Shown here: positions 31,432 to 41,653 of the stretch, in pieces
How positions within the stretch are numbered: position 1 is the stretch's first letter
Layout: each line of letters begins with the position of its first letter
Assembly: GCA_003665825.1 (NCBI GenBank)
Contig: QPFY01000011.1
Coordinates: forward strand, 806,001 to 870,000
Source: Microbotryum silenes-acaulis
Lineage: Eukaryota > Basidiomycota > Microbotryomycetes > Microbotryales > Microbotryaceae
DNA: 64,000 nt
Direction of reading: 5' to 3'
Position numbers and translations under genes: made by a program
Notes under the pieces: model-generated
The model's input: only the letters and a program-made list of their open reading frames with translations
Databases searched by the model: none
Told to the model about the DNA's origin: nothing

Positions 31432-34400
31432 CGTATTGTCGTCGTCGGCTGCGAAACGTCCGACGGAGAGTTCGACGCGTGCTTGCGGAGGCGGTCCACG
31501 GAACGCAATTCTTGTCGAGATTGTTACGGGTCCACTGATCGCGCTTGAAGAGAGTAGAAACCGATCTTGCCCAAATAGTCTAGGCGTCGGTTGAGCACTG
31601 CTGGCGAGAGCAAGAGGCACGTCGCGTGAGTGCTTGCCGAGTTCCGTCGGAAGGAAAACGAGCGCCGCTAGCGCCGACCCCAAATGCTGACTGTTTGAAA
31701 ACGCTCCTTCGCCGATTACGAAAACGCGATCAATCGTGCGTTTGTCTCGCCATCTCGGTGTTTACTTATCGCGGGGGCCAATGTTGAACTTCGGACTGAG
31801 TCGAGAAAGGCAGCGTACATCAGGTGATGTCCGTTTATCGGTCTCGTAGCCTTGGATATTGAACGGCCAAGCTGAGAAAGCTCCTCCGAGTCGCGGACCG
31901 GTCTGCACGAGTGTACGACACGATGCCGGGTTCTTCACGGCCGACCTCGTCGATAAACCAATACATTGGCCTACTTGATCAAGATAGGGTGCCCAGTAGG
32001 CAACATGTGACTGCATCGGATCACCACAGACCGAAGGAGAAAGGCACGCCGCGCGTGCGCCATTCGCGCGGGCCTTATTAAGCTTCAGCAGTTGACAGGG
32101 GCTGGGCGGAACGGATTCATAGTCGAAAAGCACCGAAAAGTGATATCGAGGAGGGACTTCAATTTGAGGGGAAAAGAGCTTGCAGTTTTGCCACGATTGC
32201 GCAGAAACGGGCTCCAACGAACTCCGCATGCACCGGCGCCTGCCTCGAGGCGGCCGTCATAAAGACAACAGCCTAAGGTTCAGGGGTCCCTCATTCTCAA
32301 ACACGCTGGAATCTCGGTATGCACGTTCTCGTCTCACTGGACCCAACTAAAAGGCTAACAAGCACCGAGGCCGGCGACCCGATCGTTCACTGTTATCAAG
32401 CAAGAGCCTCTAGTAACCGTTTCCTGGCACGATGTCTCAATGATCCATGCTTTAGAAAGCTTGAGGCGCGGCCACTCCGCCGGAGGGCGCCGCAGTCCGT
32501 CGGTGAATAAGCTTATCTTTCGGGCAGAGGAGGTGACGTGGTACCGTAAGAAAGCTAATGACAAGGTGTGAGACTTTCAGGAGCCCGATATTTGTGAGAT
32601 TGGCGGCCGATAAGGGGTGACTGGGACCGATGAGACAGATGTGGTGAGCCGGGTGTGGAAGTGAGTCAGTTTCACCGACGCAACAGTTTTCAGGTTCCCT
32701 CGCGCCGCCCGCCGCCCGCCCGTTCGGCCAATTGGCCGCGCCGGGCATGTCTAACCTCACTCAGAGGATGAGACTGAGACAGCCGTACTCCACACACGCA
32801 GGTGAAGCGAGGACTTTGTCTCGACTCTTTGTCGCAGGCGAAGTCGTGGTGTTATCCATGCGAGAAGTGGAGCGAGAAGTGGAAGATGTGTCGAGCAACA
32901 TAGATGGAGAGGTGGATTACGTCGATTGTAATAAAATACGCGGGTCTGAACGCACTTGCGTCCACGCTAGAGCGACCAAGTCGACGCGGACAGGAGTCGA
33001 GTGGTTCCGACGGACTGGGGCTTTCTCCGGCGCCGCGGCAATGGTCGTGGACTTCAATGTATCGGTGCTTGCACAATATTCCTAAGGTAATACCAAAAAG
33101 CCCATCTGTTTGAGATTGGAAGATACTAAATGGTGAAACACAGCACTGACCATTACTTTGGCTATCAAGACTTGCCTTCTCTCGTTACGAGCGACGGACA
33201 GGTCAGGCGTGCACAATCTGGCTTGCTCAGCTGTTTTATCGAGGCTACAATTCGCTTAGGCACAGGCTCTCTCTGCAGCGAGTACGTCAAGCGCAAGTTC
33301 TGCTCTCGTAACCATGGTTTGTACTTATGCACTCGCTGCGGCAATTTGATCTCACTGCGCCTCGGATGCTTTAGTCTAATGCCGACATAAGTCTGCCCAT
33401 CTGGCACCTGAATGACGGCATTTGCGTGGAACCTTGGCTTCAATGCTTATTACATGGTAAGTTCTGTCACAATCTTCGCTGCACCCACTAAAAGATCATT
33501 CACCGCTGCCAAGGGAAACCGATCACCCTCGGATCTGCAAACCGAGCGCAACGCGACGTCGCCGACCTACAGTGCCGCGAAACCTGCCGGCCCTGGCGTG
33601 CCACGGCGACACTCCAGCAGGCGGTTGAGCTAGCAATTGGAGGCGGGCAGACCCTAAGGTGCGAACTGTCTCGCGTGAGCCGAGACGGAGTAGTCGTCCA
33701 GTATTTCTGCTACAGGGCACAGGGCACAGAAGGCACCACTGCCAGTGAGAGTCGGGTCAGATAGTGTAGGGAGCCCAAATCCACTGAGGGACGTTCGTGG
33801 AGGCTGGGCCTGGAAATCACTGGAAAGTCGGCTATTGTTGATGCATGGTATTCCTAGTAAGAAACTGAGTGTTTCCCGTTCGTTGCCAGCTTTAACCACT
33901 CATTCGGATGGTCAAACTGGTTGGGATCCAGATTATCCGCAGCTGCCGCGCGCGCTCCGCTTCCTCAAGTCCTTGGGAAGCGTTACAATTCCTCATCTTC
34001 TTCTCCGTTGTCAGGTTTTCTTCGTTCAAACTTGTTGCTCACTGCGCCTCGATGCTGGGAAGCTACGGAAAGTCGCTGACTCGCCCAACGACGCCCATCG
34101 ACGTGGTCTGGGGAAGGCGAGGTTGCGGTCCCTTCGATGAAGATTGTATCGCGTCATGGCGCCCACAGACTGTATGACCCGATGCGATCAGGGGATCGAG
34201 AGATCGTAGGGTTTGTAGTCGTAATGAGGAACTCCTCGTGCGATGATAGCGTAGTGAGATACGATCGGCGATGGCTAACTTCGGAGGTAGGGCCAGCAAA
34301 GTGGGGGTGGACGGGGCAGGGTGTACCCCACCGGCCATATAATGCCAGTGGGGCCCCCTTGGCGTCGAGCCGATTGTGGCAAGGGCTCTAAGGTCATGGG

Positions 34401-35336
34401 TGACAATCTGAGATGAAATGAGCGGAGCCGAGGCGCGAGGTTGAGCTGACGCGAATGCAAAGGTGGGGGAAGGAAGAGGTAGGGTGAGCGCAGAGAGCGG
34501 CATGATGTCAACGCGACAGAAGCTGGACAAGCCCGGAAAGGCAAGCGCGAAGGGGGGCCAAGGTGTATAGGCTGCCCTTGAGCTTGAGCGTGTCCCATTT
34601 TCGAACGGTCCAAACTCAAGGTTCACATCAACACCCTTATTAGGGGTTTCGGGGTTTGGTGCGATACGGCAACCCTGACTGGTCCATGACAATCCGGGGT
34701 CTACAAGCAATCCTTCTTTTCATCGAAGGCCGGCTACCAATAGAAGCCTGGGCTGGACTCGCAATGATGAAAAATTGCCTTGTCGAGTTAGCTCGATTTT
34801 CTGAGAATGGCTGGTGCGCGCGCGGGCGCGAGCCCGTAGGGCTCCGATCACTTCCAGTAGTAGGGCGGTTCCAATCGTTCCATCGTAGTAGTGTGCGTCT
34901 TGCATGTTTCATTTTCGCACCAGCCTACCTACCTGGCTGCGCCTATCCGTCCATCTCTTTCTCTCTCCTTGCGAGACTTGAACACTTGCCGGGCCCGATC
35001 GATCCTTCGCAGCATCCCGCCCCACCGCCGACCCCTTTGTTGGCAAGACATCACGCCCTGGGTCCTTATCGCCGGCGGTCTCTAACCGTAATTGAAAAAT
35101 CAATTGAGCAAGTGCGCGCGTCCGCGGCGGAAGAGCGAATCGCGATCGGTCGCACCGCTGGCGGCCCCGTCTCAAGTTTGTGTCTCAGTCCGAGTCTGGT
35201 CCAGCCTCGTCAACGGCCGCTCGTGTGCCAACTTGCCCACTTACGCGCTTTCGCCTTTGTCCTCGCACGCTTTCTCTCTCGTCTCTTGGGTTGCACATTG
35301 TTTCAAGTGAGCGGTCCAGCTCGCAACCCAACAGTG
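31432..35336. other. 3.9-kb gene-poor stretch
   Basis: I found no frame with recognisable domains or a consistent exon chain. The first part is the upstream region of the membrane-protein gene and the last 500 bp, pyrimidine-rich, should be the leader and promoter of the phosducin-like gene. The middle (32700-34700) is of mixed composition with many stops on all frames. A non-coding RNA or a decayed gene cannot be excluded. Confidence 0.4.
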
Positions 35337-36542
35337 ATGATGGACATCAACGACCAGTTTGGCGGGGATGCGGCGGCCGCAGAGGCGGCGTTCGTCGACG
35401 GGACTCATCCAGCGCTGGCTGGCAACGGTGCATCGGCGGGGGCCAATTCAGCGAGGCAGCAACATCGACGGCACGACTCGGGCTCGTCCGCCGCCTCGAG
35501 CTCGTCGACCACACCCCGTCGAGCATTACCAAGGAGTCCGACCTCCCCCTCGACCGCTCAAGACTCGAACAACGCCGTCCACGCCCCTCGACGGAGCAAT
35601 GCTGCGAACGGCGCCGCGAGTCAGACTGGCCCCAAGGGTGTGCTCGCGGACTGGCACGCGTTGAACGAGGCTGGCGTCAGTGCGACATCCAACACGGGGC
35701 CCAAGGGGGTCTTGAAGGACTACAAGAGCTCGCAACAACAACAGCAACACCAGCATCAACAGATCGGACTGCACAACCGTCCACCGTCCCCTACGGCGCG
35801 GATGATGGCCGCGGCGTATTCACTTGATTTGGACGGTCACGACTCTGCGGGAGGCGAGCACGACGAGCGCTTGCTGGTCGGTGACGAGGCCGCACGGGAG
35901 CTGTACAGGCGGCAGAGGATCACCGAGCTTATGGGTAGTGGGGAAAGGAAGGAGACGAAGCAGAAGAGAAAGTTTGGGCACCTGCGGGAGATTGGGTTCG
36001 AGCAATTCGTAGCCGCGGTCGAGGATGAGGCCGACGACGTCGCGGTTGTCGTTCATTTGTACGAGCCAGTGAGTGCCACTGCTTGTCGATGGCTGAGCCG
36101 ATCGACGGATTATTGATATTAACCAGCACTTGTGAGCCACCGCAGGATATCGAGGCGTGCACGCAACTGAATACGCACCTCTCGTCGATCGCTCGGTCGT
36201 ATCCGCGGACCAAGTTCCTGCGCGCGCTCGCCACGGATCTCGATTTCGCCGCCGACGCCGAGGAGCACACTCTGCCGACGGTGTTGGTGTATCGAGGGGG
36301 CGAGCTGGAGACGAGCTTGATCCGGTTCGACCAGGAGTGGGATCAGGGGACGCGGAGTGACGTCATCCAGCTGCTCACCAAGTCAGTCTCTGGGTCCCGG
36401 TCTTTGACGCGACCTCGCGTGCAGTTCTTTTTGCTTACCCTTGATGCTCTCTTCCTTGCCCTTCTCCTGCAGCTGCGATGCCATCTCGGGATCACCCACC
36501 ATGCGGTCTCGCTTTGACCGCTTCACCGACGAGGCTGAATGA
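35337..36542 (+). CDS. Phosducin-like protein (thioredoxin fold)
   Basis: Phosducin-like proteins are CCT chaperonin co-factors that help assemble G-protein beta-gamma dimers and other substrates in the cytosol. Three exons (35337-36068, 36146-36381, 36473-36542) encode 345 residues. The N-terminal part has two TGPKGVL motifs (the second is TGPKGVLKDY), the first being the typical phosducin helix 1 region. A Gln/His run separates them from the thioredoxin-like domain: FGHLREIGFEQFVAAVEDE, VAVVVHLYEP, ACTQLNTHLSSIARSYPRTK, FLRALATDLDF, LPTVLVYRGGELETSLIRFD. The C-terminus ends FDRFTDEAE. There is no CXXC, as expected for this family. Two ATG codons are adjacent at the start; the first was used. 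Confidence 0.88.
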
Positions 36543-37037
36543 GAGCACCGTGGTTCTTGTTCTGCCGCACCGTCTATTTTCCCTTCCGCATGGTATCAGC
36601 TATCAGCCATCACTACATAACTATATCTCTCGCACCTACTATTATTTTGTTTGTTAGCAAAATTACTGCAGCAATTGTATCGCATTCATACCCCCTCCCC
36701 TCCCGCCTGCTTGTCTGAGTCGGTGCATGGTCGACGAGTTCAAGGACAGTGCAGGGCAGTGCTGTGCGCACTGATCGGGTTGTCTCGTTACCTCACCCAG
36801 CTGGACGTCTCAGCCGCGATCATACGGTTCCAGTTCAAGTGTCGATAATCGCACTCGAGTGCTTAGTCATCTTGACCCAAGTGACGTGCTATATCATACG
36901 TCGCCCGCGTCAACGAGTGGTAGCCTAGCACACGACACACCCTCGGCACTCGGCACTCGGCACTCGGCACTCGGCAGTCGACTGCTCGCACTCGACTGCT
37001 CGCATTCGGACGCCACCAGCTCCGCCCCCGTCCCGGG
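36543..37037. promoter_or_regulatory. Upstream region of LRR gene with tandem repeats
   Basis: The 495-bp gap contains the 3' end of the phosducin-like gene and the leader of the LRR gene. Five perfect CTCGGCA heptamers lie at 36942-36976, followed by two copies of a 14-mer beginning TCGACTGCTCGCA at 36978-37005. Confidence 0.55.
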
Positions 37038-40000
37038 ATGGACCCGTTGACGACCGGTTCGCCCAGCGCACTTTCACCTGTACCTGCATCTGAGCCGACA
37101 CCTACGCCTGTATCTACAACCGAGACGACACCTGCAGCGGTTGTGCTGTCCCCATCGACGACACCGGCGCCGACCGCGTCCAAGTCGAGCGATCGAACAC
37201 CGTCACCGCTCTCGGCTGCTGCGACGTCGTTCATCGGCACTTCCGAGACGACCGACATCCCGAGTTCACCTCTTACATCTTCTGCACCCCCCACACCCTC
37301 CCTCGGCTCTGACGCACCGGTAGCAGCTGTCTCGGACCCGGAGAACATCACCGCGCCCGCGCCGCAGTCATCGTCGAACGGACTGGTGCTCCCTCCCGCG
37401 CCACATCGACGACCACGACGACGGCATGCGCCTCCGCTCAAGGGGATCCTCAAACCGCCAACTGCCCCGTCCAAGACGTTCTCGTTTCGAAGGGATATCC
37501 TCCAGTCGTTCAACTCGAGATTGGCTTACGCGACCAGTCTCAGCGCCAATACCACCGCCGCTGCCGCCGCTGCTGCTGCTGCCTCGTCGTCAGCTTCGTC
37601 TCAGGACCGGCAAGGCCATCCGGACGGCAGCACACCAGCTTCGATTGTGCCCGCTGCGGTGGCTTTAGGGAACGGCGTCGAGGCGTTCAAGAATGTTGTC
37701 ACGGCAGCCGCAGGGACGGGACAGGGCGCTGCCGCCGCCGCGGGTGGCTTCTTTGGCTCGGCTTTCAAGAGGTTCAGCACCGGCGTGAGCAACGTCGCGA
37801 CGGGTAGGCATGCAGCTCCGTTGCAACGCGATCTGACCGACGATCCACCCACACCACCCCACCGCGACGAGCGGTATGCCCCTGTTCTCGGAGCCGACAT
37901 AGCAAGCTCGGTCCTGCATCTCCCAACCGAGTCCGCGACCCAGGAGCCTGTCTCTCATACCGAGCACAAATCTTTACATGGCGGTCCGGCACCCCACACT
38001 CCAGCTCGTGCAATCGCCACCTCTAGTACAGCCGCCACGTCCCCGTATGCGACCGTACACGCGTCGGCTCATGCCTCGTCCTCGACATCTCCCCCGACCC
38101 CACCGGCTCCCCCACCCCTCGCGGTCGAGGAGTTGAAGCGAGTCCGGTTCCGCATGGCGACCCTCAAGGTCGTATACCCTATTAATGGACCTAATGGCCC
38201 GATAGCACCTTATGAAGAATCTCGGACGAGGAAAAGGTTAGTCAAAGGAGATTGATGGACTCGTCAGGCAGCTGATCGTGTGATCGAAGTGGGGCGGTCT
38301 CGAAAGTTGAACCCAATTGCGACGACTCCGCAGAATCAATTTCGCGCATCGCGCATCGCAGCAATTGAAAGCGTCTGAAGGGGGTGATGCCAAGGGTTGG
38401 ACAGGGGAAGCGCTCGGCAAGTTGTACGCCGAGTGTTGTCGCACGAGGGAGGAGAGGCCCAACGAGAGGCTCAGGCGGATCTTTGTGGTGCGTAGGCTGC
38501 TGGAACCGTACCTCGTGTGGTATGAACTCGCTGACAAGTATTCATTGAAAAGGACCACCCCGCGGCGCCTCCTCGAGTGTTAGATCTGACAAACGAACCT
38601 CTAACGCATGGAGCCGTCGAAGCGCTGTCGGATCTGCTGAGCGTCGATTTTGGGCTCAAGAAGTTAGTGTTGGAGAACTGCGGGATAGACAACGATGTAC
38701 GTACCTTGATGACAGGTGTTCATCTGTTGAGACGAGCACCTGAATTGACCAACATTCCACAGAGCATCCGGCCTCTCGTCCACGCTCTACTCGTCTCGGG
38801 CTCCATCCCCACCATCAGTCTCGCCAACAACCGTCGGATACGCAACAAGGGCTGGAAATACCTCGCCATCTTTATGCGCAAGGCTAACTTCTTGCGCTAC
38901 ATCGACCTATCCGAGAACGTCGTCGATCGCAAAACGACCGAGTTTATCGTGCAATCCTTGGTACCCCATACTATTGCGTCATTGCCTTCTGCACCCGTCA
39001 ATGGGCTCGATTCCGCCCCCGCGGTCAACGGTCACCAGCCGAATCCGGAGGGGGGTGTTCGGGGGGAGGACAAGGATTTGCCTGACCAGCCACCAAGAGA
39101 GACGGAAACCGAGCCTGAGGCGGAAAAGGGGGAACAGGAGGAAGCGGTCGATGAGGAAGGGGAGCTCGACGAAGAACTGCAACCGACGTTCTCGGTTGCA
39201 CCGTTATTGAAGGAGGATCCGACGAATCGGGCGGGGTCGGTCGTTTCGATGCGATTGGAGAACTGTGGGCTCAAAGGGGCGACGTTGGAGGCCTTGGGTG
39301 AGTGTATGCGAGCGATGGTCGCTAAATCGTGGTCTGAGCTGAGCATGACGACTCTTCTCCTTTGTAGCCCATGGAATCCGCTCTTCGACGCTCAAGCATC
39401 TTTCGATTCGCCGCAATCGGATACAACCTCTCGGCGGCGTCGCACTGGCCATCATGATTCGTGACTATCCCATCGCCGCCGACCACCATTCTGAACAGGA
39501 CCAGAATTCGCCGTCCTTGCTCTCCTCTCCGACGATCACCAATCCGCTGAGCTTGTTCGAAGGCGGCAACTCGGTCACGGCGCGACTGGCGCTGCGCGAA
39601 CCCTTCACAAAACGAACACCGCCCTCGAACGGAGTTGCTACTGCCCCTGCGCCGTCGACGACCGAGCCCGAAGGTTTTGGACGCTTGACCACCAATGGGC
39701 ATGGTCCCTCTGAGGCGACGCTCAAGTTACGGAGACAGATAGAGGAGCTGCCCCGGATGGGCTCGCTGTTGACCCTCGACGTCAAAAACAACGATCTGCG
39801 CCACGGGGTGACGTACGTCGCCCAGGTGCTCAAGCGCAATCGCACACTCAAGGTGCTGAACCTGAGCGAGAACAAGATCGATATGCAAGGGCTGGTCGCG
39901 ATTGCGGAAGCACTGGTACGTTTACTCTGGAGCATGTGGCGCAGGAGGTGTGCTGAACTGTGTCGGTGATGCCACAGAAATACAACAATACGCTCGAGAC

Positions 40001-41312
40001 GCTGGATTTGAGCTACAACCCCTGTTGTGGACCTAGCCTCGAAGGGGTACGTCGTCGGGTCCAGCCGGAGCAAGCCGATTTGCATGAACGTAGACGACTG
40101 ACCCTTTTTGGGACCGTAGATTACCTCCCTTCGAACGGCCATCACCATCAACTCGAATCTGAAACGGGTCTTTCTCAACCATACCGACCTCACCTCGGAG
40201 GGAGCGATCGCACTCAGTGAATTCCTCCCCGAGGCGCGATCGCTCATCCACCTCGATCTGACGGGCAATAATAGCATCGACATCGCCGGCGTCATGGCCT
40301 TGTCGGTGTCGGTCAAGATGAACACAACCTTACGATGCCTTGACCTCAACATCCCGCCGAACGACCCCGACTTTGCTCGATTGTCGCAGGACATCCTTCA
40401 GTGCTGTATCCGCAATACCGAACAGGCGCAGGAGGAAGCCGCTTCGGGGGGAAAGACGATCACGATCGCGGCGCCGATCTTGAAGTCGGCCGTGGCGAGG
40501 GACCTCAAGGAACGCCAGGAGGCGCAGCAACGCCAAGAACGACGCCGGGAGATGCGGGCACGATCCAAGGACGAGATCGTGCAGGCCGCTGAAGGGGTGA
40601 GGGACGTTCTAGCGGATATGTTGGCCGTCGATGAAGAGTTGGCCAGGACGGGGGTGATCGTACAACCTGCCGAGGTCGTACGGGATTCGCTCGTGCAAGC
40701 TCAACTCGCTGAAGCGCAGTTGGCCGAGGCGATCGCGGCGACGAGACCCGGTGATCAGAAAGGTCAGTTCGAGTGTCCGAGACGCAGGGCCTCATCGTTT
40801 TGCCGATCTGACGAATTGTACTCGTAGATCGCGCCGTGCTTCTCGGAGACGCCTTGTCCGCCCTGCTCGATCGGGCCAAAGCATTGTACGAACCCAAGGT
40901 CGCTCCCTCGACTTCGCAGGCTACACCCACAGGTACCGTCGAGGCTGAGTCAATTAACTTTGTACTCGACGATTCCGATTCCGAGGATGACGATCCGGCG
41001 TCCGCGACCTCCAATCCCGAGACAGGGGATGCTACCTCAAAGGCGACCGACGTTGCCGCCCCAAATGGAGATGCCGTAAACGACGACAACGACGAAATGT
41101 CGATCAAAACGCCGCTCGAATTCCAATCGCGTTCGCTGACGCTCGAAGAAGGCGAGATCTTCCGCAAGGGTTCCGCTCTGGGAACGGGTCAAGTCGACGA
41201 CGACGACGACGAATTGGACCACGTTAGCGGGGAAGAGTTGAAGAAGGAGATCATGGAAGCGACGGTCGAGAGGTCTTCTCGGGGAAGCTTCGAGGAGCGA
41301 CCTAGTGTATAA
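37038..41312 (+). CDS. Leucine-rich repeat protein, PPP1R37/Mhp1-like
   Basis: Eight exons (37038-38236, 38334-38487, 38553-38696, 38763-39297, 39368-39915, 39978-40046, 40120-40762, 40828-41312) join to about 1258 residues. The long N-terminus is Ser/Pro/Ala-rich with a conserved patch LKGILKPPTAPSKTFSFRRD. It is followed by KRVRFRMATLKVVYPI, which contains RVRF, a match to the RVxF docking motif for protein phosphatase 1. LRRs of the ribonuclease-inhibitor type follow (LKKLVLENCGID, IPTISLANNRRIRNKG, LRYIDLSENVVD, LKHLSIRRNRIQ, LLTLDVKNNDLRHG, LKVLNLSENKID, LETLDLSYNP, LIHLDLTGN). The tail is a charged coiled coil and acidic region (DDSDSEDDDP). The plan resembles human PPP1R37 and fungal proteins annotated Mhp1; that is by resemblance only. 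Confidence 0.8.
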
Positions 41313-41653
41313 AGTACATAGATTTCGCAGTGAGATGCATGGACGTAACACTTTCGTTTTCCTTCTTTCTTTGCAAGTCGTGCTCTGAGTGTACAACCGG
41401 TTTTTCCCCTCTTTTACGTCGTCGAACATTTTGCGCAATGACCAGCACTTATTGATGACGCTTATACAAAACTTTGGCTGCACTCGACGCGAGAGAAATC
41501 CCTTCATGTCACTAAAAAAACTGATTGCAAGCAGATCAATAAAGCACGATTACTGGCACACATCGTTTGGGGGCACAAGCGTTGAACAGAAAAACTAAAA
41601 TAGCAGCTGAGGTGGGACATTCACCTCGTCAAAACAACACACAACACTCCTCC
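41313..41653. other. Convergent 3' regions
   Basis: This AT-richer 341-bp gap lies between two convergent genes. A run of A at 41513-41520 is the only notable feature. Confidence 0.4.

Noticed and set aside
32732..33085. 117-codon plus-strand frame
   Set aside because: Starts in a GC-rich repeat-like stretch, has no domain and no neighbouring exons in frame.
34063..34710. 215-codon minus-strand frame
   Set aside because: No recognisable domain, biased composition only, no supporting splice structure.
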